Notes: generated from the sequence alone by a model not told the origin. A DNA stretch of 60,101 nucleotides from an uncultured Mailhella sp. (GCA_910577155.1 CAJTMS010000006.1:1-60101); one strand, 5' to 3'; shown: positions 44,242 through 53,727, counted from the first letter of the stretch. Program-made: numbers and translations.

Positions 44242-45765
44242 ATGATTCAAGGATTATATACAAGCGCAACAGGCATGCAAAGCCAAGCAAAGGGTATCAA
44301 CGTTGTTTCACAAAATGTTGCCAACGTTAATACTGTTGCATTCAAGCAACAGCTTTATCTTATTGGTGATTTATCAAGCAGAGGCTATCCGACAGGCGGC
44401 GCATACGAAGTTGAAGTAAAACAAATAGGTGTCGGTTCACATATAAGTGAAGTCCGCTCAAATCATAAAATCGGTGCTTTTGAACCGGGAAGTGCAGAAA
44501 CAGATTTGGCGATTTCCGGTAAGGGCTATTTCCAAGTTACCTTAGACGATGAAATCTTTTATACGCGGGCAGGGAATTTCCGTTTTAATGAAGAAGGATT
44601 TTTAACGGCGCCTACCGGGCATCATCTCATGGGTTATCCTATTAATGAAAATGGTGCTGTAGCAAACACACTCCAGCCCATTCAAATTAATACCAACAGT
44701 ACAGCCGTTTCCAGTGACCCTCCTAAAGCCACAACCGGTATTACAGCATCCCTTAATCTTTATAACAGCCAAAATATTTATGAAGATGAAAATAATCCCT
44801 ATTTTTCCATGGTGCAAAATTGGAATGCTGAAAACGACCCGCCTCTTCGCAGCGATGTCAAGTCGCTTACGCTGCAATATTATGATGCCAACGGAATGAA
44901 GCAAAGTCTTGACCTTTACCTTGACCCTGTCACTTCTAAAAATGGTGAACAGGTATACGAATATATTGTTGCCATGGACCCCAATCAGGACGCCCGTCCG
45001 GGATACCAAGGAACAAAAAGTGCCGGACTTCTGCTGTCAGGTACCATGACATTCTCCAGTGCCGGGGAACTGATGAATATGAATTCTTTTTCTCCGCAAG
45101 GCGGTGACTTAACCGACCTTAATAACTGGACGTTATCCAGTCTGCAAAATGGTGTTCCCACCATAACATTGCAGCAGGCAGGACTTCCAAGCCAAACTAT
45201 TTCCCTGAACCTTGGAATGAGAAGTAATGATAATGCATGGGCTAACGGACGCAGTGAAGGTGTGAACGGTATTTCTGCAGCAGCTATCGGCAATGAATTC
45301 AGCAGTCTTCCCGGTATGACAAGTGCGGAATTTAGTTCCAATGCAACAACTGCTCTCCGGACAAGCGCTTCTCTCAAAAACCTCAGTCAGGACGGATATA
45401 CCAGAGGTGAACTGCAAAATATGTTCATTAATGAAAATGGAGTGGTGCAGCTTTCTTATACCAATGGACAAAGCCATGACCTTTATCAAATTCCCCTTGC
45501 CAGATTTACAAGTGAAGACGGATTATACCGTGCCGGAAATAATCTCTATCAATATACGGATGAAGCGGGAAATGTGGAATTTGGTATTGCAGGAACAGAA
45601 AACTACGGCGACATTATGTCCCAAACCCTTGAAACATCAAACGTTGATATAGCAAGTGAAATGGCAAACCTTATTGTTTTACAGCGCGGCTTCCAATCCA
45701 ACAGCAAGAGTTTGCAAACCGTCGATACCATGCTGCAGCGAGCTTTGGAACTCAAGCGGACATAA
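44242..45765 (+). CDS. flgE: Flagellar hook protein FlgE
   Basis: Subunit of the flagellar hook, exported through the flagellar type III system. The 507-residue protein has the N-terminal rod-type motif (LYTSATGMQSQAKGINVVSQNVANVNTVAFK), the FlgE/FlgF/FlgG core (FEPGSAETDLAISGKGYFQV ... FYTRAGNF), and the C-terminal motif NVDIASEMANLIVLQRGFQSNSK. Length and a large variable central domain point to the hook protein rather than a rod protein. No other flagellar gene is beside it, only an unknown small gene. The transcript ends in a terminator. Confidence 0.93.
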   Translation: MIQGLYTSATGMQSQAKGINVVSQNVANVNTVAFKQQLYLIGDLSSRGYPTGGAYEVEVKQIGVGSHISEVRSNHKIGAFEPGSAETDLAISGKGYFQVTLDDEIFYTRAGNFRFNEEGFLTAPTGHHLMGYPINENGAVANTLQPIQINTNSTAVSSDPPKATTGITASLNLYNSQNIYEDENNPYFSMVQNWNAENDPPLRSDVKSLTLQYYDANGMKQSLDLYLDPVTSKNGEQVYEYIVAMDPNQDARPGYQGTKSAGLLLSGTMTFSSAGELMNMNSFSPQGGDLTDLNNWTLSSLQNGVPTITLQQAGLPSQTISLNLGMRSNDNAWANGRSEGVNGISAAAIGNEFSSLPGMTSAEFSSNATTALRTSASLKNLSQDGYTRGELQNMFINENGVVQLSYTNGQSHDLYQIPLARFTSEDGLYRAGNNLYQYTDEAGNVEFGIAGTENYGDIMSQTLETSNVDIASEMANLIVLQRGFQSNSKSLQTVDTMLQRALELKRT

Positions 45766-45795
45766 AAAAACTCCCGATCAGCGGGTGTTTTTTTA
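45763..45795 (+). terminator. Intrinsic terminator of flgE
   Basis: ACTCCCG and CGGGTGT form a stem with one mismatch, with seven T after it and seven A before it. Confidence 0.8.
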
Positions 45796-45916
45796 TGCTA
45801 ACGCGATAAATAACCGGTGTATTAAACATGATGTCTTATTAAGATACGGAAAAATTTTCCCCTCAAAAAATTTTTTCCGAAGAAAAACCTTTCTTTTTCA
45901 GTGCCTGTCATTTTGC

Positions 45917-45945
45917 TTGCGCTTCTTGGCTCTTCGCTTTATACT
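45917..45945 (+). promoter_or_regulatory. Possible promoter of the unknown gene at 45974
   Basis: TTGCGC (45917-45922), 17 bases, then TATACT (45940-45945), 29 bases before the proposed start codon. Confidence 0.5.
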
Positions 45946-45973
45946 TATGCCAGAAAAAAGAAAATGGATACGT

Positions 45974-46309
45974 ATGGAACAATTACTTTTAAAAATGGCA
46001 AAGCAGCTCGACGGGTTAGACGAAGCATCACTTGAGAACTTATGGGAAAAGTATGCCCAAATCGTCAATAATTTTGAACCCACAACACAATGGGAAGAAG
46101 CTGTGCTTGTCCTTTCCTTTATTCAGGCGAAAAGCTGGAAAAATCAGCTTTTCAATACACAATGGGCAATGCGTTCAAAGCTTTCTGCTCTTATAGATAT
46201 TGACGAAGCAGGCACTAATCTCAAATTTGACGGTATGGTCAAAGGGCTAAAAAAAGAAACAAAGCCTCAAAAAAAAGCAACAGTTTTACAATTTGACCCG
46301 AAAGGATAA
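45974..46309 (+). CDS. Small unknown protein downstream of flgE
   Basis: A 111-residue protein with no signal peptide or membrane segment. It is acidic in the first half and Lys-rich at the end. The only landmarks are the opening MEQLLLKMAKQLDGL and AKSWKNQLFNTQWAMRS near residues 52-68. I recognise no family. The longer reading in this frame, from 45656, overlaps flgE and its terminator and is rejected; the start chosen has GGA nearby and a promoter-like sequence 29 bases upstream. It may be a flagellar-linked protein by position only. Confidence 0.5.
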   Translation: MEQLLLKMAKQLDGLDEASLENLWEKYAQIVNNFEPTTQWEEAVLVLSFIQAKSWKNQLFNTQWAMRSKLSALIDIDEAGTNLKFDGMVKGLKKETKPQKKATVLQFDPKG

Positions 46310-46378
46310 TTGAGGTGAAATTCTCAAATTAAAAATTCTTTCGCTGTAAAAATACTCCCAATATTGAACAAAATGCCT

Positions 46379-46546
46379 GAGAGCAATTCCGTTAAATCTT
46401 ACGAATTTCCTGCAGGAGAAAAACGCTATACGAAGCTTGGAGAAATGGACAACAGAACTCATCATTTCCCCTATAAAAAAGATTAACCGGAAATTTTCGT
46501 TTATTAAATCCAATTGTTATAAAATCAACTGTAGATTATGCAAAGC
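46379..46546 (+). repeat. Dispersed repeat, mixed-end copy
   Basis: The left end (GAGCAATTCC at 46381) is of the GAGC type, while the right half (TTATAAAATCAACT at 46517-46530, then GATTATGCAAAGC) is of the GCTCTG type and matches the copy at 8825 closely from CATTTCCCC onward. It appears to be a chimera or a decayed copy. It starts just after the stop codon of the minus-strand Aas-like gene. The gap 46310-46556 holds nothing else. Confidence 0.7.
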
Positions 46547-46556
46547 AAAAAAATTC

Positions 46557-48701
46557 TTACAATGCTTTTGCAAGTTCCTTTGCCTTATTATAATCAAATT
46601 TTCCGGAGCCAAGGAGCGGCGCCTGTTTCACACAGATAATCTTTTTAGGCGTCCATAAAGCAGATACGCCTTTTGTTGCAAAATAGGTTGCAATTTCATT
46701 GGTTGTCACATTTTGCTTTTCAATAATAAGCACGAGCTGCTCCCCTTTTTTAGAATCAGGAATAGCAACAATGCCCAAGGGGATATCCGGCCAAAGTTCC
46801 GATAACGCCATTTCAATGGCAACAAGGGAAACCATTTCGCCCCCAAGCTTTGCAAAACGTTTCGCCCTTCCTTTTATAAAAATAAAACCATATTTATCAA
46901 TTTCAACAATATCGCCGGTATCGTACCAGCCGTCTATTATTTGCCCGTCGATTTCAATATTCGGGATTTCAAGGACCCCCTTATTACTTGAGCGCATATA
47001 GCCAAGCATAATATTTCCGCCCTTGACACACAGGGAACCGCCTTCTTTAATACCTTCAATTTTTTTCAGTTTATATTGAAGCCCGGGCAATAACCTGCCC
47101 ACACTGCCTTTTGCATTGTTTGCGTCAGTATTGACAGAAAGAACAGGAGATGTTTCTGTTGCACCATACCCTTCTTTTATTTCAACGCCGAACTTTTCCC
47201 GCCATGTCTGCGCTGTTGTTTCACGCAATTTTTCCGCACCTGCAATAACTAAACGGGAATTGCAAAAATCATAAGGACGACCGTACCGTGCATAACCGGC
47301 TAAAAATGTATCTGTTCCGCAAATAACCGTGGACTGGCTTTCATAAAAAAGTTTAGGAACAATCCGAAAATGCAGGGGAGAGGGATAGAAAAAAACTTTC
47401 ATTCCGCTTGTCAAAGGCAAAACTGTGCCTACGCCTAAGCCAAAAACATGGAATAAAGGCAAACAGTTAAAAAGCCTGTCACCGGAATGAACCGATAAAA
47501 CGGTTAGAGCTTGTTCTTTATTGTACAACACGTTCTTATGACTGATAAAAACGGATTTCGGCAGCCCCTCCGTTCCGGAAGTGAATAAAATTGCAAAGGT
47601 ATCTGTTGACGGCGTTTTTACAACCCTGCAAAATGTTGTTGCCAAAACTCCGCGTATTTTATCTGCAAATTTAATCCGCTTTGCCACATCTTCCAAATAA
47701 ATAATCCGCATGCCTGCGTTTAAAAGCGCTTTTTCCAGCGGCTCCAGTTCCCCAAGTTTTATAAACTTGCGTGATGAAATGACAATTTTTAAATCCAGAG
47801 TACTGCATGCTCCCACCATGGAAAATGCCCCGGCGGTGAAATTTATCATCACAGGAACTTTTTTGGTCAGATGAAAACCTAAAAATGTTACAATCCCCGC
47901 CAAAGAACTGGGAAGCATAAAACCAAGACGTGTTTCACCCTTTGTCAGTCTGGCAATTGCCCGTCCAAGCACATTGGCTTTTAATAAAATTGTTTTATAA
48001 TCAACGCAAACCCTGTCCTGATCTTCTGCAATAATATACTTTTTCCCGTGCACTTTCATAGCTTCCACAAAAGCCTGTGCGAAATTCATATCCGTGTTCG
48101 TGGACTCAAGAAGAAGATTGCTCATAATATCATATAATTTAATGGCATTGAGCTTTCTGCGTTCTTTACTGCTTACACTTTGATCCGTTTCAATGGAATA
48201 TGGCGGAAGAACAGTTAACACAATTTTCGGGAAATACCGCAGTAACTGCTTATGCCGAAAATAAGAAAATTTCGAATACACAGCCCCGTCAATACGCACA
48301 GGAACAATTTGCGCATTTGCTTTTTCTACAATAATAGACGTTGCTTCAAGTATTTTCATATAATGGCTGTCCTGCAAAAACACTTTTTCGTGAAAAACCA
48401 TGCAGTGTTCATGTTTTTCAAGTGCTTTTACCAGTTTCAGCGTGGAAACAGGGGAATTGAAATCTGCTTCCAAAATTTTGGAACAAGACAAAAAAGGACG
48501 TATCCACCATTTTTTACGAATTTTACTGTCTATGGCAATAGTTATGGTTTTATTCAAAAAGCAGGAAAGAAGAAGAGGATCAAGCAAAGAACCACTGTTT
48601 GTAACCAGTAAGACCTTGTCCCCGGCATTGGTATAGTGTTCAATGTCAACAACTTGAACCCTAAAAAATATTTTCAATAAAAAACGAATTAAATACCGCA
48701 A
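46557..48701 (-). CDS. aas: Aas-like acyl-ACP synthetase fused to a degenerate acyltransferase domain
   Basis: A 714-residue protein laid out like E. coli Aas: an N-terminal PlsC-type domain (about 1-200) and a C-terminal acyl-adenylating domain (about 220-714) with FTSGTEGLPKSV, GYGATETSPV, GWYDTGDI and a final Lys-bearing GSGKFDYNK. The normal HX4D motif reads S-G-S-L-L-D, so its His is Ser, and the FPEGR motif reads FHEKV. The acyltransferase half may therefore be inactive. It is last in an operon with Mla-type transporter genes, as fits lysophospholipid or fatty-acid salvage. Confidence 0.85.
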   Translation of the reverse strand: MRYLIRFLLKIFFRVQVVDIEHYTNAGDKVLLVTNSGSLLDPLLLSCFLNKTITIAIDSKIRKKWWIRPFLSCSKILEADFNSPVSTLKLVKALEKHEHCMVFHEKVFLQDSHYMKILEATSIIVEKANAQIVPVRIDGAVYSKFSYFRHKQLLRYFPKIVLTVLPPYSIETDQSVSSKERRKLNAIKLYDIMSNLLLESTNTDMNFAQAFVEAMKVHGKKYIIAEDQDRVCVDYKTILLKANVLGRAIARLTKGETRLGFMLPSSLAGIVTFLGFHLTKKVPVMINFTAGAFSMVGACSTLDLKIVISSRKFIKLGELEPLEKALLNAGMRIIYLEDVAKRIKFADKIRGVLATTFCRVVKTPSTDTFAILFTSGTEGLPKSVFISHKNVLYNKEQALTVLSVHSGDRLFNCLPLFHVFGLGVGTVLPLTSGMKVFFYPSPLHFRIVPKLFYESQSTVICGTDTFLAGYARYGRPYDFCNSRLVIAGAEKLRETTAQTWREKFGVEIKEGYGATETSPVLSVNTDANNAKGSVGRLLPGLQYKLKKIEGIKEGGSLCVKGGNIMLGYMRSSNKGVLEIPNIEIDGQIIDGWYDTGDIVEIDKYGFIFIKGRAKRFAKLGGEMVSLVAIEMALSELWPDIPLGIVAIPDSKKGEQLVLIIEKQNVTTNEIATYFATKGVSALWTPKKIICVKQAPLLGSGKFDYNKAKELAKAL

Positions 48702-48715
48702 TGTTTTTTCCCTTT

Positions 48716-49303
48716 TTATTGAATGTGGGTCATAAATGCTTTCACCATATCTTGTGCCAAGAGAGAGAGCAATTCTCCATATCCTTGAACAAAACCGGAA
48801 TAATCACCTTTTACAGCAATTTTTTTATAAAAACTTGCCTGAATAATTTTTGCCCCGCCTTTTTGCAGTGTCCAAAAAGCGTCAAGCTCTAAATAATCAT
48901 TCAAGCTTCCTTCAAAACGGCTGATATCGAGCTGTATAGTATAATCCGGGTGTATGCCGAGTTTTAACGGCACAGCAACGCCGTTAATGGAAGCAAGGTT
49001 ATTTGTCAATGCATCAGATAAAACTCTGCTTATGGCTTTATCCAGATTTTCCCCCCAGCGGTGCCGTTCATCAATATAAATCTTTGAACCTTTTTCCCGC
49101 AATACAATTTGCGGTCTGTTCAAATATGAGGGAATATTGATATGCATAATCGCAAAAACGGGTCCGGAACCTACCTGTAATTTATTCTGAAATTTCTCTG
49201 TATAACTATCAGGTATATCAATGACATACACATTTGTCGGCAAAGAAATATGACTACAGGAACAAACGAAAAAGAATAAACAGGTAACAAGATATTTTTT
49301 CAT
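48716..49303 (-). CDS. PqiC-like lipoprotein (ABC-type transport auxiliary component)
   Basis: A 195-residue lipoprotein: signal peptide ending at a lipobox FVCSC near residue 16, then the domain of the MlaB/PqiC 'transport auxiliary' family (YVIDIP, then GPVFAIMHINIPSYLNRPQIVLR). Such lipoproteins sit in the outer membrane and work with Mce-family proteins in lipid traffic. Its ATG overlaps the stop codon of the MlaD-like gene (TAATG), so the two are coupled. It ends 14 bp before the Aas-like gene. Confidence 0.78.
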   Translation of the reverse strand: MKKYLVTCLFFFVCSCSHISLPTNVYVIDIPDSYTEKFQNKLQVGSGPVFAIMHINIPSYLNRPQIVLREKGSKIYIDERHRWGENLDKAISRVLSDALTNNLASINGVAVPLKLGIHPDYTIQLDISRFEGSLNDYLELDAFWTLQKGGAKIIQASFYKKIAVKGDYSGFVQGYGELLSLLAQDMVKAFMTHIQ

Positions 49304-50220
49304 TATTTTGCCTTTCCAAAGATTAATGCATCGGGTTGATTTTCAAGTAATTCCGCTAAATAGGAAATCGAATTGGCAGCATCACGCAAAGCCTGCAGGG
49401 TAAGGAAAAGTTCCTGCATAAGTGCTGAGTCATCCTGCGTTATCTTTGAGCTGTTTCGTGCAAAATTATTCAGATTCTGCAAAATTGAAGGAACTTTATC
49501 TTTCAGTATATATGCAAAATTATTGTATTCTTTTATTGTACCTTGTGCTTCATTTTCCACATTGCGCAGACCGACAATAGCAGCATTCAAATTTTTACCG
49601 AGTTCACGAACATTTATTTCCGCAAGTGTTCGATTAAGATTTTCCAGCAGATGCAGGAGTTCACTGCTAATTTCATGGAAAGGCAATCCCTCAAAATTGG
49701 ACAAAATACTTTCAATAACATTAGGCAATGTGGGAATTTGTATCATATTCTCATATTTCAGCTTTTGAATTTCTTTTAATGGTTCCGGATTATTTACCAT
49801 AATAAGCTCAATAACCAATTGCCCTGTAATTAGGCTTGCAGTGGTAAGTTTTGCCCGCAACCCCTTGTCAATGAGCCCATACATATAAGTATCATCCTGA
49901 ATAAAAGAAAGGAAGTTGCGGTCTTCATTGAAAGAATCCACTCCGCCCAATTTTTCATCCAGCTCAATAATAACAACAGTATCAAAAGTATCTTCCTCCA
50001 CATGAGGAACAATATAAATAGACCGGACACGCCCAACAGAAACTCCTTTAAAAAATACCGGAGAATCAATGTTTAAACCACGCAATGAAGAGTCAAAAAA
50101 CAAAGCAAAGGCTGTTTGCTGTTTTCCGAAATTTCCATAGCCTAAAAGAAAAAATGCTAACCCTATGAGCATAATGGAGCCTAAAACAAAAGCTCCCACA
50201 AACGTTTTATTTTTAAACAC
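49303..50220 (-). CDS. MCE-domain protein, MlaD-like
   Basis: A 305-residue protein with one N-terminal membrane helix (FVGAFVLGSIMLIGLAFFLLGYG) and an MCE domain (about 38-120; SSLRGLNIDSPVFFKGVSVGRV), then a helical C-terminal tail with a coiled-coil pattern. MCE proteins form hexameric rings that carry lipids across the periplasm. The start is a GTG. It has the order ATPase-MCE-lipoprotein, with the permease upstream. Confidence 0.9.
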   Translation of the reverse strand: MFKNKTFVGAFVLGSIMLIGLAFFLLGYGNFGKQQTAFALFFDSSLRGLNIDSPVFFKGVSVGRVRSIYIVPHVEEDTFDTVVIIELDEKLGGVDSFNEDRNFLSFIQDDTYMYGLIDKGLRAKLTTASLITGQLVIELIMVNNPEPLKEIQKLKYENMIQIPTLPNVIESILSNFEGLPFHEISSELLHLLENLNRTLAEINVRELGKNLNAAIVGLRNVENEAQGTIKEYNNFAYILKDKVPSILQNLNNFARNSSKITQDDSALMQELFLTLQALRDAANSISYLAELLENQPDALIFGKAK

Positions 50221-50289
50221 TTTTAACTCTTTTTACTTATTTTTAATCTTTTATACATAAAAAAAAGCCCTGTGTCGATAATTAAAATA

Positions 50290-51033
50290 CTACTCTGATT
50301 CTCGATTTAAAAACTTTTGCACAACAAGAGGACCGCTTTTTAACAATTCATGAGGATTGCCTTGAGCAAGCATGGTTTTTGTTTGTGCATCAAGCCAAAT
50401 GGAATTATCAGCAACAGCAAAAATACTGGCCAGTTCATGGGTAACAATAACAATAGTCATTCCCAGACTATCGCGCAGCTGCAAAATGAGCTCATCCAAG
50501 CGGGCGGAACTAACAGGGTCAAGCCCTGCTGAAGGTTCATCCAAAAAGACAAAACTGGGGTCAAGCGCAAGCGCCCTTGCAATGCCTGCCCGTTTTCGCA
50601 TGCCGCCGCTGATTTCAGAAGGATAATATTCTTCAAAACCGCTTAAGCCCACTTGAGCAAGTTTATACCGTGCCAATTCATAAATTTGTTTATTATTTAA
50701 CGTGGTAAACTGCTGCAAGGGAATAGCAATATTTTCTGCAAGGGTACGCGAAGTCCATAAGGCTCCTCCTTGGAACATGACCCCAATTGATCGCAAAATA
50801 TTTTGCTGGGCTTTTTCATTATTCCAAAAATCCGTACCCTGATAAAAAACCTGCCCTTCTGCAGGTTTTAAAAGTCCCATTAATACCCGAAGCAAGGAAC
50901 TTTTACCACAGCCGCTGCCTCCCATAATAATAAAAATATCTTTTTCTTTCACAGAAAAGGTCAGCTTTTGCTGTATCAATTTTGTTCCATAGGCAACAGT
51001 AAGATTTTTTACATCAATTACGGACACCTGCAT
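50290..51033 (-). CDS. mlaF: ABC ATPase of the Mla-type lipid transporter
   Basis: A 247-residue ATPase with Walker A GGSGCGKSS, signature ISGGMRKRAGIARAL and Walker B FVFLDEPSAGLDPVSS. The GGMRKR form of the signature is characteristic of the MlaF/Ttg2A subfamily. The start follows AGGAAG. It lies 8 bp after the permease gene. Confidence 0.92.
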   Translation of the reverse strand: MQVSVIDVKNLTVAYGTKLIQQKLTFSVKEKDIFIIMGGSGCGKSSLLRVLMGLLKPAEGQVFYQGTDFWNNEKAQQNILRSIGVMFQGGALWTSRTLAENIAIPLQQFTTLNNKQIYELARYKLAQVGLSGFEEYYPSEISGGMRKRAGIARALALDPSFVFLDEPSAGLDPVSSARLDELILQLRDSLGMTIVIVTHELASIFAVADNSIWLDAQTKTMLAQGNPHELLKSGPLVVQKFLNRESE

Positions 51034-51041
51034 AAAACTTC

Positions 51042-52202
51042 CTATAAGCCGAAACCGCTTAAAATAATGGTTAAAATGGAGGTTGAAACAATAATACCGA
51101 TAATGGAATGAACAACAGCCATGGTTGTTGCCCTTCCAACAGCCTCTGCATCACGTCCGCTTGTCATACCCTGATAACAGCCTGATAACGCAATAATTAT
51201 TCCAAAAACAAAGGCATGGAACAAACCAATGAAAATTTGATGCAGACGTGCAAAAGTTTGAATATTATCCAGAAAGGCATAAAAAGAAATATCCCAGCCA
51301 AAGTAAATAACGGCATATCCGCCCAAAATACCCATAAAATCCGAATATACGGTCAAAAAGGGCATCATCAAAGAAAGCGCCAGAAAACGGGGCAAAACAA
51401 GAAATTCAACAGGGTTTATTCCAAAGGTTTTCAGTGCATCAACTTCTTCATTGACCTGCATGCTGCCAATGGTCGCAGCATAACTTGCGCCAATACGACC
51501 TGCAATGACAATCCCAGTGAGCACAGGGCTCATTACACGCACCATGGATACTGTAATCAATGAAGAAACATAAATTTCCGCTCCCAAAACCTGCAGCTGA
51601 ACGGCACTGACAAACGCTAAAATAAGTCCCAACAAAACGCTTACTAAGGAAATAATAGGCAAAGAAGAAGCACTTGCATTATAAATTTCCTGCCAGACAT
51701 CTTTTGCACTGATAGTGGCTTTTCCGACAAAAAATTTTATCATGGCAAGGCTTATTTCACCCACAAAGTCTATGGTTACCCCCACCTGATGAAAAATTTT
51801 ATATACCAGAGAACCAAAAACATGAAAAATATTGAAAGAGTTTTTGGGTTTGGTATTTGCCGGCGTTACATAGCTGACGCGGATAAGATCCTGCACTTGC
51901 TGCGGCAGCAAAGAACTGTCGCAATCTATGTTTCTTTTTTTTGCTTCATCCATTAACTGACAAAAAAAGGATAAAAGCAAAGAACCCCAAGACGTTTTTT
52001 CTTCTTTCTCTGCTGAGTAGGTCAAATGAATGGCTGATATTTGCCGTGAACGAATAATCCGTATTATTTCTTTCTGCTTTGCGGATAATGCCTTTTGCAT
52101 GGCAGAAGAAAGATTTTTTAATACCCAATCACCCTGTGCCTGCACAGTTAATTCCGTCCCCTGCAAAACATATGATAATAAAGCCTGCATACCAATATCC
52201 AT
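51042..52202 (-). CDS. mlaE: MlaE-type permease with fused degenerate STAS-like N-terminus
   Basis: About 386 residues. The last 260 are the MlaE permease (SLVSVLLGLILAFVSAVQLQVLGAEIYV, RIGASYAATIGSMQVNEEVDAL, SGCYQGMTSGRDAEAVG). The first 120 residues resemble a worn STAS domain of the kind that in E. coli is the separate MlaB protein, so the two parts appear fused. The gene starts eight bases after the stop of the heptose adenylyltransferase gene; an upstream TTG adds 11 residues. Confidence 0.85.
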   Translation of the reverse strand: MDIGMQALLSYVLQGTELTVQAQGDWVLKNLSSAMQKALSAKQKEIIRIIRSRQISAIHLTYSAEKEEKTSWGSLLLSFFCQLMDEAKKRNIDCDSSLLPQQVQDLIRVSYVTPANTKPKNSFNIFHVFGSLVYKIFHQVGVTIDFVGEISLAMIKFFVGKATISAKDVWQEIYNASASSLPIISLVSVLLGLILAFVSAVQLQVLGAEIYVSSLITVSMVRVMSPVLTGIVIAGRIGASYAATIGSMQVNEEVDALKTFGINPVEFLVLPRFLALSLMMPFLTVYSDFMGILGGYAVIYFGWDISFYAFLDNIQTFARLHQIFIGLFHAFVFGIIIALSGCYQGMTSGRDAEAVGRATTMAVVHSIIGIIVSTSILTIILSGFGL

Positions 52203-52209
52203 AAAATTA

Positions 52210-52704
52210 TTATGCAATTTTATGTGTTTTAGCAATCTTATTTGCTAAACCGGTGGTGGAGTAACCCTGAATAAGCGGTAAAGAAAAGACCTGTCCTCCA
52301 TTTTTTTGTACAATATCTTTTCCTACAATTTTCTCAATATCCCAATCTCCTCCTTTTACCAAAATATCCGGTACAAATTCTTCAATAAGTTTTATAGGCG
52401 TATCTTCGTGAAAGGGCACAACAATATCCACACTTTCCAAATGAGCAAGCACAAAAGCTCTCGCTTCATAGGGATTAAAAGGACGGTCATCCCCTTTTCC
52501 CTGATTTTTTACGGATTCATCACTGTTTAATCCAAGAACAAGTATATCTCCGAGTGCTTTTGCCCGCTCAAGCAAATCAACATGTCCGACATGAAGAATA
52601 TCAAAACAGCCGTTAGTAAAAACGATTTTTTTGCCTTGTTCTCTGCAGGCTAAAATTCTTTTTTTTGCTGTTTCTTTATCACACATTTTAGGATGAGTAA
52701 GCAT
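52210..52704 (-). CDS. rfaE2: D-glycero-beta-D-manno-heptose 1-phosphate adenylyltransferase
   Basis: A nucleotidyltransferase that activates heptose for the lipopolysaccharide core. The 164-residue protein is only the C-terminal half of E. coli HldE, with the HxGH motif in NGCFDILHVGHVDLL and the KGGDW segment. The kinase half must be a separate gene outside the window. It follows trpS by 12 bp and precedes the lipid transporter genes, an envelope-focused setting. Confidence 0.93.
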   Translation of the reverse strand: MLTHPKMCDKETAKKRILACREQGKKIVFTNGCFDILHVGHVDLLERAKALGDILVLGLNSDESVKNQGKGDDRPFNPYEARAFVLAHLESVDIVVPFHEDTPIKLIEEFVPDILVKGGDWDIEKIVGKDIVQKNGGQVFSLPLIQGYSTTGLANKIAKTHKIA

Positions 52705-52716
52705 AGAGCACCCGTA

Positions 52717-53718
52717 TTAAATAAGCTTCATGTTATGACGGACAATTTTCATTGTTTCTTCTGCATTTTTCCGTGCAGCATCATTGCCGTTTGCAAGAAT
52801 ATCACGAATAGTATCCTTTGTGATGGTGGATCTTCTTTCGTGGATTGGCGCTAAAAATGCTTCCAGCCCCTGCATAAAGATTTTTTTACAGTCCACACAG
52901 CCAAGGCTTGCATGGGTGCAGCCTTCACGGATTTCCTTTTGTTTTTCCGCATCAGTCAATAAAATATGATAGGGAAATAAATTGCAAACATCGGGATTGC
53001 CGGGATCGCTTTTGCGTAAACGGGCCGGATCCGTAAACATGGATTTGACTTTAGGTGCAATGGTTTCCATGGTGTCACTCAGGAAAATGCCATTGCCGTA
53101 ACTTTTGCTCATTTTCCGTCCGTCAAGCCCGGGACATTTTGCAGCAGGTGTCAGTTTCGCCTGCGGCTCGGGGAAGGTATCCCCATACAAATAATTAAAA
53201 CGGCGGGCAATTTCACGGGTTAACTCCATATGGGGCAATTGGTCCTGTCCGACAGGAACCCAGCTTGGTCTGTAAATAAGAATATCTGACGCCATGAGCA
53301 CGGGATAACCTAAAAAACCGTAGTTACCAAGGTCTTTTGTGGTAATTTCCTGCTGCTGTTCCTTATAGGTTGGATTTCTTTCAAGCCAGCTGTTTGGAGT
53401 AATCATGGATAAGAGCAAATGTAATTCCGCATGTTGTTTAATTTGTGATTGTCGGAAAATTGTACATTTATCGGGATCAAGTCCGACACTGAGCCAATCG
53501 AGCACCATTTCGTCAACAAATTCATTGACACGGGAAGTATCCGCATAATCACTGGTAAGGGCATGCCAGTCAGCAACAAAGAAAAATGCCTTATTATCTT
53601 CCTGCATTTCCACAAAATTTTTGAGTGCGCCAAAATAATGCCCGATATGGAGAGGACCTGTCGGACGCATGCCGGAAACAGTGCAGGATCCTTTAATTTT
53701 TGTTTGCTCTTCGCTCAT
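52717..53718 (-). CDS. trpS: Tryptophanyl-tRNA synthetase
   Basis: A class I synthetase of 333 residues, with HIGH-like PTGPLHIGHYFG near residue 20 and KMSKS in GRKMSKSYGN near residue 203. Four cysteines near the C-terminal third (HASLGCVDCKK and neighbours) are an uncommon extra that may bind a metal; their number is what I see, the role is inference. It follows the site-2 protease gene by 9 bp. Confidence 0.95.
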   Translation of the reverse strand: MSEEQTKIKGSCTVSGMRPTGPLHIGHYFGALKNFVEMQEDNKAFFFVADWHALTSDYADTSRVNEFVDEMVLDWLSVGLDPDKCTIFRQSQIKQHAELHLLLSMITPNSWLERNPTYKEQQQEITTKDLGNYGFLGYPVLMASDILIYRPSWVPVGQDQLPHMELTREIARRFNYLYGDTFPEPQAKLTPAAKCPGLDGRKMSKSYGNGIFLSDTMETIAPKVKSMFTDPARLRKSDPGNPDVCNLFPYHILLTDAEKQKEIREGCTHASLGCVDCKKIFMQGLEAFLAPIHERRSTITKDTIRDILANGNDAARKNAEETMKIVRHNMKLI

Positions 53719-53727
53719 GAGTATCTC

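Noticed and set aside
45656..45973. Long reading of the unknown gene after flgE
   Set aside because: It overlaps the end of flgE in another frame and runs through the flgE terminator; the start at 45974 is better placed.
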